Source of the DNA: Solitalea longa
GTDB taxonomy: Bacteria; Bacteroidota; Bacteroidia; Sphingobacteriales; Sphingobacteriaceae
Direction: 5' to 3'
Assembly: GCF_002920915.1 (NCBI RefSeq)
Contig: NZ_PQVF01000009.1
Location: 62,001-126,000 of the forward strand
DNA: 64,000 nucleotides
The notes below the pieces were generated by a model, which was given only the letters and a program-made list of their open reading frames with translations, made no database searches and was not told where the DNA came from. How positions within the stretch are numbered: position 1 is the first letter of the stretch; each line of letters starts with the position of its first letter. Positions 38,294 through 46,953 of this stretch are shown here, piece by piece. Position numbers and translations under genes: made by a program.

Positions 38294-39565
38294 TTACAAA
38301 CGAGCATCCACAAGTTTTCTGTCGAGGAAAGCTTTTGTATCAAATATTACTGATGACTTGTTATGTGTTAAGTTGTTATATTCCAAAGCAAGGAATTCAC
38401 TATGTGATACTGCTAAAATAATTACATCATAAGTGCGCTCGTCAAGCTCCGGAAGCAGACAAATTCCATACTCTTCCTTTACTTCATCTTTATTTGCCCA
38501 TGGGTCATAAACTTCAACCGATAGGCCAAACTGACGTAACTCGTTGTAAATATCAATCACTCTTGAGTTTCGGATATCAGGACAGTTTTCTTTAAAAGTT
38601 ACGCCAAGCAGCAATGCTTTTGAACCTTCTATCTTATGCCCTTTTTTGATCATTAATTTGATCACCTTATTAGCTACAAACATCCCCATGTTATCGTTGA
38701 TCCTTCTTCCCGAAAGAATCACCTGAGGATAATAACCTAAACTTTGAGCCTTATGCATTAGATAATACGGATCGACTCCAATACAGTGACCACCAACCAA
38801 TCCAGGGCTAAAACGTAAAAAATTCCATTTGGTACCTGCAGCTTCGAGAACATCATGGGTATCAATTCCCATTTTGTCAAAAATCAAGGACAATTCATTC
38901 ACAAACGAAATATTAACGTCGCGCTGGGCATTTTCAATTGCTTTGGAGGCTTCGGCAACCTTCAATGATGAAGCCAGAAATGTACCTGCATCAACAATGC
39001 TGTCGTATAAAGTCTTAACAGTTTGTGCAACTTCAGGAGTACTACCGCTTACTACTTTACGAATGGTTTTAAGAGTATTTACTTTGTCACCTGGATTAAT
39101 TCGTTCAGGTGAATAACCGCAATAGAAATCAGTATTAAATTTTAATCCGCTATATTTTTCTAATACCGGAACGCAATCCTCCTCTGTACACCCCGGATAA
39201 ACCGTTGATTCATAGATAACTATATCACCTTTCTTTAGAACTTTGCCAAGCATTGCACTGGCCTTTAACAAGGGACCCAGATCCGGGTTTTTAAAATGAT
39301 CAATAGGTGTTGGCACGGTTACAATAAAAATATTGCATGTAGCTATATGCTCTACATTAGAGGCGAATTGAAGGCATTTTGATTCTTTTAGATCCTTTTC
39401 TTCAACTTCTAGTGTTCGGTCGAAACCCTCGCTTAATTCTTTAATACGATTTTCATTAATGTCAAACCCAACAGTAGGGTATTTCTTTCCGAACTCTACT
39501 GCTAAAGGTAGTCCAACATAGCCCAATCCTATTACCGCAATGCTTTGGTTAGTTTTATTAGTCAT
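38294..39565 (-). CDS. UDP-N-acetylhexosamine 6-dehydrogenase (TviB/WbpO/WbpA-type)
   Basis: The 423-residue protein has the UGD fold: IAVIGLGYVGLPLAVEFGK, VYESTVYPGCTEE, the catalytic cysteine in GLVGGHCIGVDPYYLMHK and GVTFKENCPDIRNSRVID. The sequence is of the TviB/WbpO type. TviB oxidises UDP-GlcNAc to UDP-GlcNAcA, WbpO the GalNAc form. With WbpB, E, D and I-like genes next to it, UDP-GlcNAc is the better guess. It is the first sugar-nucleotide gene after wza and wzc. Confidence 0.92.
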   Translation of the reverse strand: MTNKTNQSIAVIGLGYVGLPLAVEFGKKYPTVGFDINENRIKELSEGFDRTLEVEEKDLKESKCLQFASNVEHIATCNIFIVTVPTPIDHFKNPDLGPLLKASAMLGKVLKKGDIVIYESTVYPGCTEEDCVPVLEKYSGLKFNTDFYCGYSPERINPGDKVNTLKTIRKVVSGSTPEVAQTVKTLYDSIVDAGTFLASSLKVAEASKAIENAQRDVNISFVNELSLIFDKMGIDTHDVLEAAGTKWNFLRFSPGLVGGHCIGVDPYYLMHKAQSLGYYPQVILSGRRINDNMGMFVANKVIKLMIKKGHKIEGSKALLLGVTFKENCPDIRNSRVIDIYNELRQFGLSVEVYDPWANKDEVKEEYGICLLPELDERTYDVIILAVSHSEFLALEYNNLTHNKSSVIFDTKAFLDRKLVDARL

Positions 39566-39658
39566 AACAATCGATGTGATTACTGTTTCTTAGTTTATTT
39601 TAGATACCTGTTTTACAATTGCTTTCTAAGCAAATAGTATACAATTGAGTTTTCAATT

Positions 39659-39681
39659 AAAAAACTCCTTAAGAGTTTTTT
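39659..39681 (-). terminator. Possible weak terminator at the wzc stop
   Basis: AAAAAACTC and GAGTTTTTT form a 9-bp AT-rich stem that includes the last codons and stop of the Wzc gene, giving a U-rich end. It could lower read-through into the sugar genes. The 103-bp gap after it has no other visible signal. Confidence 0.4.
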
Positions 39682-42041
39682 AGTCGTTTCATGATTCCTT
39701 TTTGCTTCGGATTATCATAATAATAACCATTTGAATAACTGTATGCGTATTCTTTAGAGTCCTGCAAATTAACACCGTTAAAGATTAAGCCCATATTTTT
39801 AAACTTCCCATTTTTATGTACATCCGAGATAAGTTTTAAGTTAAAAATATGTGTATAGCCATATCGAATCACGTAAATAGACATATCAGCAAATCTTTCC
39901 AATATCAACGCATCCGTAACCAAACCTACTGGAGGTGAATCTATAATTATATAATCGTAACGTTTTTTTAAGAACTCGAACAGGTCGGCAAGCCGTTTAT
40001 CCAAAAGTAATTCGGCAGGATTATCGGCAGTAGTTCCGCAGGTAACTATATCCAGCGTTTCATAAGTACGCGATGGTTGAATTACCTCCTCGAGGGTCAC
40101 TTCACCTCGAATTAAGTTCGAAATGCCTTTTTCAGCCACCACGTCAAACATTTTCGCCAATCCGGGTTTTCGCAAATCCATTTCAAGTATTAATGTTTTT
40201 TTTCCGGAAATGGAAAGGCTTGCCCCTAAATTGGCTGATATAAAGCTTTTTCCTTCATCAGGGATGCTTGATGTAACCAGGATGGTTTGATTTTTCTGTT
40301 CATGATCTAGGTACTGCAAATTGGTTCGTAAAAACCTAAATTGCTCAGAAATAGCAGTTCTACTACCCTGTTTAACTACCAATTTCTCATTAGTGTTATT
40401 CTTGCCTATCACCCCTAATATAGGTGCATTGGTAGTGCTTTCAATGACCTGACGGTTTAATACCTTATCGTTTAAAAAGTCTTTTATTCCAAAGAACACT
40501 ATTGGAGCCAGCAGCCCCATAACCATTGACAAGAAAACAACAATAACCTTTTGCGGTGATTCGGGATCTGTTCCTGAACTTGGTGCATCTACCAACTCAC
40601 TTTCAGGAAACTGAGCTGCATAAGAAAGAGCTGTTTCTTCTCTTTTTTGTAATAAATAAACATAAAGTTCCTCTTTAATATTTTTCTGACGCTCAATATT
40701 GATCAGTTGTCGTTCCTTTTGCGGCACCGTTCTTACCGCTGATTCAAACCCACTGTTATTGCTTTGAAGATTATTTCTGGTAATCACCAATCCTCTTCTA
40801 ACAGCTTGAATATTATCGTTAATACTGGTTTTAGTGGATGAAATCTGACTATTTAACCCTTCAATGATTGGATTGCCCTCGTTCATTGTACGTAACAAAC
40901 GGGTACGCTCGAGCTCAAGATCGTTTAACTTATTCAGTTTATTTTGAAGGACAGGATCATCAACCCCGATAATTCCTGAAGCGCCCCTTCCACCGGCATT
41001 ACTGCTTAAATAATCGGTAACAGATTGCATCACATTTAACTGAATATTCACGCTATTTAGCTGTGAATCATTTTCTTTGATCTTATTTAATAGTAACTGT
41101 GACTGCGAACTGATATCGGTTATCTCCTTATCGGTTTTATATTCTTCCACAGCTTTTTCAGCGCTCGAAAGTTCTCCGGTTATAAGCTTCAACCTATCAT
41201 CAATAAATGCCAGTGCGGCAGTAGCTTCCTTATTTTTGGCCAATAAAACGGATCTATTATACTCTTCAATTGTTTTGTTCAAAATATCTTTACCGCGCTC
41301 TGGTACCGGGTCAAGGATAGTAAGACTTAATACACTACCTCCTTTACCACTTATTTTAACCTTAAGTTTTAACAGGTATGAATCAACCACATTAAGCGGC
41401 AATGCAACCTTAACCTGTATATCATTATTCAAAAAGCTTTTAATAGTAGAAGTGGGATAAACCACGTACTGCATACCTTGCAGAGTAAAGGTTTTGCCAA
41501 AACTTTGCACCTTGCTTCCCTGTTCTGTGGTAATTTTATAGGTTTCAGTTGATAATGGAGTTATATTGAATGTAAAAGCTTCGTTGTTCTCCGGAAACTT
41601 CAGCAATGAAAAGCGTATAGGCGAATCGTCGTAAAGCTCGTGTTTATGCCATGGCTTAGTTATCAAACCCTTGAACCCTTTATCTTCACTTGTGTAATAG
41701 GAAGCATACAGTCCAAGATCATTCACTACCCTATCCATGATCACTTTTGCCTTAATTTTCTCAATCTCATTATCTAAAACTCTTGCATCAGAAAACATAT
41801 CAAGTTCGTTCATTACGTTTTCCTTTTCACCGGTTTGAGAGGGGCTTTTTTCCTGCTTAATTAAAATGCTTGCACTGGATTTATATTGAGGTATGGTCAT
41901 CTTTAAATAAAGAAAACCTAGTGATAATGCTATAAAACCGGACAATACAAATAAAAACCAATTTTTCAGGCATTTATCCAGCAAATCTTTAGCCCAGTTT
42001 AACTGTATTGGAGAAGATGATTGTTTGAGAGCGTTATTCAT
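39669..42041 (-). CDS. Capsular polysaccharide co-polymerase / BY-kinase (Wzc-like)
   Basis: The 790-residue protein has an N-terminal Wzz domain between two transmembrane helices (near residues 30-50 and 500-520), a long coiled-coil periplasmic part and a cytoplasmic tyrosine kinase. Walker A contains Lys598 in SSIPDEGKS; Walker A' is LILEMDLRKP and Walker B is YIIIDSPPVG. A C-terminal tyrosine cluster (EYAYSYSNGYYYD, six Tyr) is the autophosphorylation site. It controls polymer length and export together with Wza, encoded 35 bp upstream. Octamer ACGCTCTC covers codons 3-5. Confidence 0.94.
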   Translation of the reverse strand: MNNALKQSSSPIQLNWAKDLLDKCLKNWFLFVLSGFIALSLGFLYLKMTIPQYKSSASILIKQEKSPSQTGEKENVMNELDMFSDARVLDNEIEKIKAKVIMDRVVNDLGLYASYYTSEDKGFKGLITKPWHKHELYDDSPIRFSLLKFPENNEAFTFNITPLSTETYKITTEQGSKVQSFGKTFTLQGMQYVVYPTSTIKSFLNNDIQVKVALPLNVVDSYLLKLKVKISGKGGSVLSLTILDPVPERGKDILNKTIEEYNRSVLLAKNKEATAALAFIDDRLKLITGELSSAEKAVEEYKTDKEITDISSQSQLLLNKIKENDSQLNSVNIQLNVMQSVTDYLSSNAGGRGASGIIGVDDPVLQNKLNKLNDLELERTRLLRTMNEGNPIIEGLNSQISSTKTSINDNIQAVRRGLVITRNNLQSNNSGFESAVRTVPQKERQLINIERQKNIKEELYVYLLQKREETALSYAAQFPESELVDAPSSGTDPESPQKVIVVFLSMVMGLLAPIVFFGIKDFLNDKVLNRQVIESTTNAPILGVIGKNNTNEKLVVKQGSRTAISEQFRFLRTNLQYLDHEQKNQTILVTSSIPDEGKSFISANLGASLSISGKKTLILEMDLRKPGLAKMFDVVAEKGISNLIRGEVTLEEVIQPSRTYETLDIVTCGTTADNPAELLLDKRLADLFEFLKKRYDYIIIDSPPVGLVTDALILERFADMSIYVIRYGYTHIFNLKLISDVHKNGKFKNMGLIFNGVNLQDSKEYAYSYSNGYYYDNPKQKGIMKRLKNS

Positions 42042-42076
42042 AAAATTTAATGTAAGGAGACTAATTCCTGAAAAAC

Positions 42077-42847
42077 TTATTTAATAGCATAAATTGCTGC
42101 AACGTTTAATAGTCCAACTAATATGGTTAACACCTGGTAAGTACGGTTTTCACTAGCATATACTTTACGAGGTCCCGGTTCAACATAAATTACATCTCCT
42201 TTGTGCAGGTAATAAAAAGGAGAAGTAAAAACATCGGTTTTATTTAAATTAATGCGAGCAAACTGGCGAACACCGTTCTCCTCTCGTATTAATAAAACAT
42301 TTTCCCTTAATCCATAAATTGTAACATCACCAGCCATGCTTAATGCTTCGGTTATGGTAATTTTCTCGTTTGTAACGTTGTACACATTCGGACGGGCAAC
42401 TTCCCCCATCACAGAAATCTTAAAATTGAGGAATTTAACTTTTACCGTGGGATCTTTTAAGTAATTGGTAAGGCGTGATTTCACCAAATCCGAAACCTCA
42501 TCTGTTGTTAAGGCATCCACCTTAAGGGCGCCTATAACCGGAAGATCAACATTTCCGGATTTATCAACCAAATAACCATCTATCTGACGCAATTCAAGTG
42601 AATTGGCATTTCCTGCAGCCGATTTAGGGTTGAACATTTCAGTGGCTTCAGGACTAAGGCTGGCAATTTCTATAGAAAGGATATCATTTGCTTGAACTTT
42701 GGGAACATAGTTATTTATAGCTTGCTGGGTACTTTTTTGGGTACCTGCATCTTTGAAATAAGCTATGTTCTCTGTAGAAGAACACGAAGTCGCTATAACA
42801 GAAAGCAATAGCATAAAAATAGAGTTTTTAAGGCGCGTAAATTTCAT
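42077..42847 (-). CDS. Polysaccharide export outer membrane lipoprotein (Wza-like)
   Basis: The 256-residue protein has a lipoprotein signal with lipobox ATSC near residue 22, a poly_export domain (VPKVQANDILSIEIASLSPEA, VKVKFLNFKISVMGEV) and an SLBB-like segment (VTITEALSMAGDV type). A hydrophobic C-terminal helix (VLTILVGLLNVAAIYAI) takes the role of the Wza membrane-spanning helix. It is the first gene of the locus. Confidence 0.93.
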   Translation of the reverse strand: MKFTRLKNSIFMLLLSVIATSCSSTENIAYFKDAGTQKSTQQAINNYVPKVQANDILSIEIASLSPEATEMFNPKSAAGNANSLELRQIDGYLVDKSGNVDLPVIGALKVDALTTDEVSDLVKSRLTNYLKDPTVKVKFLNFKISVMGEVARPNVYNVTNEKITITEALSMAGDVTIYGLRENVLLIREENGVRQFARINLNKTDVFTSPFYYLHKGDVIYVEPGPRKVYASENRTYQVLTILVGLLNVAAIYAIK

Positions 42848-43333
42848 GGTATCTGATTATGATTTAATACACAGATAATTTTGGCTGTGTATAATCAATT
42901 TATATACCAAAATAGACCCGCATAATGCTAATTACTAAAACTTGTTGTTGTCCTTAAACAAATTTAACAAACATTCCTGCATTCTCACTTCATATTAACA
43001 ATCAGCCAGTTAACAAAAAAAGGAACTTTATAATCTAACATATTACAATTTAACATAGTTACTAATAAAACCGTTCCAAACTTATTAATCAGCAGTGTTG
43101 AATATTAACTTAAACCTAAGCTTAATGGAATTATTGCTGACCATTTTTTAAGTCAAGTTGCATTAAATTTGTACAAAAAGAAATTGAAATAATAATAAAG
43201 AATTTAAAATAACTATTAGTTTAAAAGTCTATTTAACAGCACTTTGAACTAATTTAATTAAAGAATTAAGGTGATGTGGTTGAGTATAAAAATGCCCAAC
43301 TATTTCATAGATTATTTTGAAGCAATAAAATAA
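42848..43333. other. Non-coding region between the polysaccharide locus and the tRNA array
   Basis: This AT-rich stretch holds the wza inverted repeat and a lone minus-strand -7-like TAAATTTG (42959-42966), a possible wza promoter without a clear -33 box. No gene was recognised. Confidence 0.5.
42867..42892 (-). promoter_or_regulatory. Inverted repeat in the wza leader
   Basis: ATACACAG and CTGTGTAT form a perfect 8-bp inverted repeat with a 10-base centre, 20-45 bases upstream of the first gene of the polysaccharide locus. It may be an operator or a leader RNA hairpin. Confidence 0.4.
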
Positions 43334-43359
43334 AAAAGGTCAACGAGTGTTGACCTTTT
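43334..43359 (-). terminator. Terminator after the last initiator tRNA gene
   Basis: On the minus strand the 11-bp stem AAAAGGTCAAC/GTTGACCTTTT is followed by TTTTTATTTTATT, an intact Rho-independent terminator. Confidence 0.85.
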
Positions 43360-43365
43360 CCTGGG

Positions 43366-43438
<73 letters not shown>

Positions 43439-43533
43439 CTATTTAAAAAATTGGATAAGATTTGAACGGTCATAACTCCTCTAAAGTCAAATCTTGAAAA
43501 ACCAAAGGTCAACGACTGTTGACCTTTCTTGGG

Positions 43534-43606
<73 letters not shown>

Positions 43607-43702
43607 CTATTTAAAAAATTGGATAAGATTTGAACGGTCATAACTCCTCTAAAGTCAAATCTTGAAAAACCAAAGGTCAACGACTGTTGACCTTTTCTTG
43701 GG

Positions 43703-43775
<73 letters not shown>

Positions 43776-43871
43776 CTATTTAAAATTTGGATAAGATTTG
43801 AACGGTCATAACTCATCTAAAGTCAAATCTTGAAAAAACAAAGGTCGACGACTTGTCGACCTTTTATTGGG

Positions 43872-43944
<73 letters not shown>

Positions 43945-44004
43945 CTATATTTGCAACCGAAAGATTTGATGGCGTTCATTACTCGCCTCTCCCGTTTGGG
44001 ACTG

Positions 44005-44036
44005 CAAAGATAGAACGAAATACTAATTCCACAAAA
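44005..44036 (-). promoter_or_regulatory. Promoter of the initiator tRNA array
   Basis: On the minus strand TTG (44032-44034), a 19-bp spacer and TATCTTTG (44005-44012) exactly match the Bacteroidota promoter pattern. The tRNA starts about 60 bases downstream of the -7 box, so a 5' leader must be removed. Confidence 0.75.
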
Positions 44037-44061
44037 ATTATTTTAAAAAAAACCGAAAGCG

Positions 44062-44069
44062 TATCTTTG
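44062..44069 (+). promoter_or_regulatory. Candidate -7 box for era
   Basis: TATCTTTG lies about 105 bases upstream of era, and no good TTG is found at the usual distance. It is divergent from the tRNA promoter. Confidence 0.4.
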
Positions 44070-44173
44070 CAGCCTAAATTGCAAAAATGTTTATACGAAG
44101 CATTTAAACTGCAATCAATTAATAGTCAAGTCAATCAATAAAAATTGATTGAGATCACCTAATAATAAACTAA

Positions 44174-45052
44174 ATGGAACACAAAGCAGGATTTGTAAGC
44201 ATTGTTGGAAAGCCCAATGCCGGCAAATCAACCTTGATGAATATTTTGGTGGGCGAACGAATGTCAATCATCACTCACAAGGCACAAACCACCCGCCATC
44301 GCATCATTGGAATTATCAATGATGAAAATACCCAAATCATTTTCTCCGATACTCCGGGCATTATTCAACCTAAATACGGCCTGCAAAAATCGATGATGTC
44401 GGCTGTAAACGAATCCTTTTTAGACGCCGATGTTTTATTGGTTGTAACCGATATAAATGAAAAGCATGATGAAGCGGATGTGGTTGAAAAAGTAAAAAAA
44501 TACGAAGGGCCGATTGCTGTTTTAATTAACAAGGTCGACCAATCAAACCAGGAGCTGGTTACGCAAAAGATTGAATACTGGCAAAAAGAGCTGAACCCTG
44601 CTGCCATCATTCCCATTTCGGCATTAAAGGATTTTAATATTGATGCCATTACCGGCTTTATCAGGGATCATTTGCCTATCCATCCGCCTTATTACGACAA
44701 AGAAGAACTTACCGACCGTTCGGAACGTTTTTTTGTGGCCGAAATGATCCGGGAACAAATCTTTAAATGTTGCGAAAAAGAAGTGCCATATAGTTCTGAA
44801 GTGGTTATTGTTTCATTTAAAGAAGGCGAGGATCTGCACCGTATAAGTGCCGAAATAATCGTTGAACGCGAAACACAAAAAGCAATTATTATAGGCAAAG
44901 GTGGAACTATGCTTAAAAAAATTGCTTCAGCAGCTCGTTTCGACATTGAAAAATTTCTGGATAAAAAGGTATTTCTTGAAGTTTTCGTTAAAGTGCTCGA
45001 TGATTGGCGAAATAAAGACAACTACCTGAAAAGGTTTGGATACGAAGGCTAA
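44174..45052 (+). CDS. era: GTPase Era
   Basis: The 292-residue protein has the GTPase motifs GKPNAGKST, SDTPGI and NKVD and a C-terminal KH domain with IIGKGGTMLKKIASAAR. Era binds the 3' end of 16S rRNA and helps 30S subunit assembly. Length is standard. der follows in the same direction about 140 bp later. Confidence 0.97.
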   Translation: MEHKAGFVSIVGKPNAGKSTLMNILVGERMSIITHKAQTTRHRIIGIINDENTQIIFSDTPGIIQPKYGLQKSMMSAVNESFLDADVLLVVTDINEKHDEADVVEKVKKYEGPIAVLINKVDQSNQELVTQKIEYWQKELNPAAIIPISALKDFNIDAITGFIRDHLPIHPPYYDKEELTDRSERFFVAEMIREQIFKCCEKEVPYSSEVVIVSFKEGEDLHRISAEIIVERETQKAIIIGKGGTMLKKIASAARFDIEKFLDKKVFLEVFVKVLDDWRNKDNYLKRFGYEG

Positions 45053-45191
45053 GATCGATTTAGATTAAAAGGTTGAGACATTAGTTAATCAAACAACGTG
45101 GTCTCGATTCTTAAATCCATCTAATAAATTAATTAATAATAACCGATCAGGTATGTCTTTATCCCTGATTTGGTTCCTGATTTTAAAAGAT

Positions 45192-46496
45192 ATGAACAAT
45201 ATAATAGCTATAGTTGGCCGCCCAAATGTGGGAAAATCGACTTTGTTTAACCGTTTAACTGAAAGTCGAAAAGCAATTGTAGATGATATGAGCGGTGTTA
45301 CCCGCGACAGACATTATGGAAAAGCCGAATGGCTTAACCGCGAATTTATTGTAATTGACACCGGAGGCTATGTAGCCAATTCGGAAGATGTTTTTGAAAC
45401 CGCCATCCGTGAACAGGTGGTTATTGCCATTGAAGAAGCTTCCATTATTATTTTTATGGTGGATGTAACAACGGGTATTACTGACTTGGAAGATGACATT
45501 GCCAATATTCTTCGCCGTTCAAAAAAACCGGTTTTTGTAGTGGCAAATAAAGTTGACAACTCCATGTTGGTTCACGAATCAGCGGTGTTCCATTCCTTTG
45601 GTTTAGGTGAGATTTACAATATCTCATCAATGACCGGTAGCGGAACAGGAGAACTATTAGATGATATAATTGCAAAATTTGAAGTAGTAACAGAAGATGA
45701 AACTTCTCACCTTCCTAAATTTGCGATTGTTGGACGCCCGAATGTGGGAAAATCGTCAATTATAAATGCATTCTTAGGCCACGACCGAAACATTGTTACG
45801 CCGGTTGCCGGCACTACACGCGATTCAATCCATATTCATTACAAGCAATTTGGCCATGAATTTATGCTGATTGACACAGCAGGTTTACGCAAAAAGACTA
45901 AGGTTAAAGAGAACATTGAGTTCTACTCGGTCATGCGTACCATTAAGGCATTGGAAGAAGCAGACGTTTGTATTTTGATGATCGATGCAACAACAGGCTT
46001 AGAAGCGCAGGATATCAATATATTTCACCTGGCCGAAAAAAATCGTAAAGGCATTGTAATTCTGATAAACAAATGGGATTTGATTGAAAAAGATCACAAG
46101 ACCATGAAAAAGTTTGAAGATGCTATTAAGGAAAAAATCGCTCCATTTACCGACATTCCAATTGTTTTCACCTCAGTACATGAAAAACAGCGGATTTTCA
46201 AGGCCATTGAAGTAGCCCAGCAGGTATTTGAAAACAGAGCAAAGAAAATCCCTACATCAAAAATAAATGATGTAATGCTGGAAGTAATAGAACGGTATCC
46301 ACCCCCAGCATTGAAAGGCAAGTTTGTTAAGATCAAATACATTACACAGTTACCTGGAATTGCGCCTACATTTGCGTTCTTCTGTAACTTGCCTCAATAT
46401 ATTAAAGAACCTTATAAACGTTATCTGGAAAACCAGTTACGTGAAAACTTTGACTTTAAAGGAGTACCGGTAACGATCTACTTCCGTCAGAAATAA
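45192..46496 (+). CDS. der: GTPase Der (EngA), double G-domain ribosome assembly factor
   Basis: The 434-residue protein has two tandem G domains: [14 protein letters not shown] and NKVD in the first, [14 protein letters not shown] and NKWD in the second, followed by a KH-like C-terminal domain. Der acts in 50S subunit maturation. I chose ATG 45192, where the protein opens directly with the first beta strand ([12 protein letters not shown]); the upstream ATG 45153 adds a hydrophobic, non-family stretch. A strong terminator follows. Confidence 0.96.
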   Translation: MNNIIAIVGRPNVGKSTLFNRLTESRKAIVDDMSGVTRDRHYGKAEWLNREFIVIDTGGYVANSEDVFETAIREQVVIAIEEASIIIFMVDVTTGITDLEDDIANILRRSKKPVFVVANKVDNSMLVHESAVFHSFGLGEIYNISSMTGSGTGELLDDIIAKFEVVTEDETSHLPKFAIVGRPNVGKSSIINAFLGHDRNIVTPVAGTTRDSIHIHYKQFGHEFMLIDTAGLRKKTKVKENIEFYSVMRTIKALEEADVCILMIDATTGLEAQDINIFHLAEKNRKGIVILINKWDLIEKDHKTMKKFEDAIKEKIAPFTDIPIVFTSVHEKQRIFKAIEVAQQVFENRAKKIPTSKINDVMLEVIERYPPPALKGKFVKIKYITQLPGIAPTFAFFCNLPQYIKEPYKRYLENQLRENFDFKGVPVTIYFRQK

Positions 46497-46506
46497 AGAA
46501 TTTATT

Positions 46507-46549
46507 AAAAAGGATAAAGAAAATAATTTGACTTTTCTTTATCCTTTTT
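46507..46549 (+). terminator. Rho-independent terminator after der
   Basis: A perfect 17-bp AT-rich stem (AAAAAGGATAAAGAAAA with its complement) and a T-run follow the der stop. Confidence 0.88.
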
Positions 46550-46625
46550 TCTTGTTGATTTACAGCAATTAAGCCTCTGCTTCCATTTTCTATTTAACTA
46601 ACTACTAGAACTTTAATAAATTTTT

Positions 46626-46658
46626 TTTGCAATTTTAAATCATTATTACTTACCTTTG
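46626..46658 (+). promoter_or_regulatory. Promoter for the small lipoprotein gene
   Basis: TTTG at 46626-46629, a 21-bp spacer and TACCTTTG at 46651-46658 match the Bacteroidota promoter pattern. The ATG at 46694 leaves a ~30-base leader. Confidence 0.7.
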
Positions 46659-46693
46659 CAGCCGATTTAAAAATCTAATTAAGAAGAAAACAA

Positions 46694-46894
46694 ATGAAAA
46701 AAGTATTTGCATTATTATTAGCTGCTGGTGTATTTGCAGTTGTTGCATGTGGTGAAGGTAAAAAAGCTGAAGGTTCAGCAGATTCAGCTCAAGTTGATTC
46801 AGCTCAAGCTGCTACTGTTGATTCATTAGCTAACGCTGTTGATACTACTGCTAAAGCAGTTGATTCAGCTAAAGTTGATACTCTTAAGAAGTAA
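46694..46894 (+). CDS. Small repeat-rich lipoprotein
   Basis: The 66-residue protein has a lipoprotein signal (MKKVFALLLAAGVF, lipobox VVAC). The mature part is about 45 residues made of degenerate repeats rich in Asp, Ser, Ala, Val and Lys (VDSAQ, AVDTTAK, AVDSAKVD). It has no known domain. It has its own strong-looking promoter and a shared terminator, so it is an independent, probably abundant, envelope protein. Function is unknown. Confidence 0.85.
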   Translation: MKKVFALLLAAGVFAVVACGEGKKAEGSADSAQVDSAQAATVDSLANAVDTTAKAVDSAKVDTLKK

Positions 46895-46907
46895 TTCTTA
46901 CAAGCAT

Positions 46908-46946
46908 AAAAAATCCCGTCCCGGATAAACCGAGACGGGATTTTTT
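46908..46946. terminator. Bidirectional Rho-independent terminator
   Basis: A 13-bp stem (AAAAAATCCCGTC with GACGGGATTTTTT) extended by an inner CGG/CCG pair set has T-runs on both strands. It separates the convergent lipoprotein and protease genes. Confidence 0.93.
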
Positions 46947-46953
46947 TATGCTT

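Noticed and set aside
22684-42847. Horizontally acquired island with mobile element borders
   Set aside because: No integrase, transposase, direct repeat or tRNA-end duplication was found at the edges; the tRNA array lies near but shows no attachment site.
43164-43171. Plus-strand TAAATTTG resembling a -7 box
   Set aside because: No TTG at the right distance and no gene or RNA follows before the opposite-strand tRNA array.
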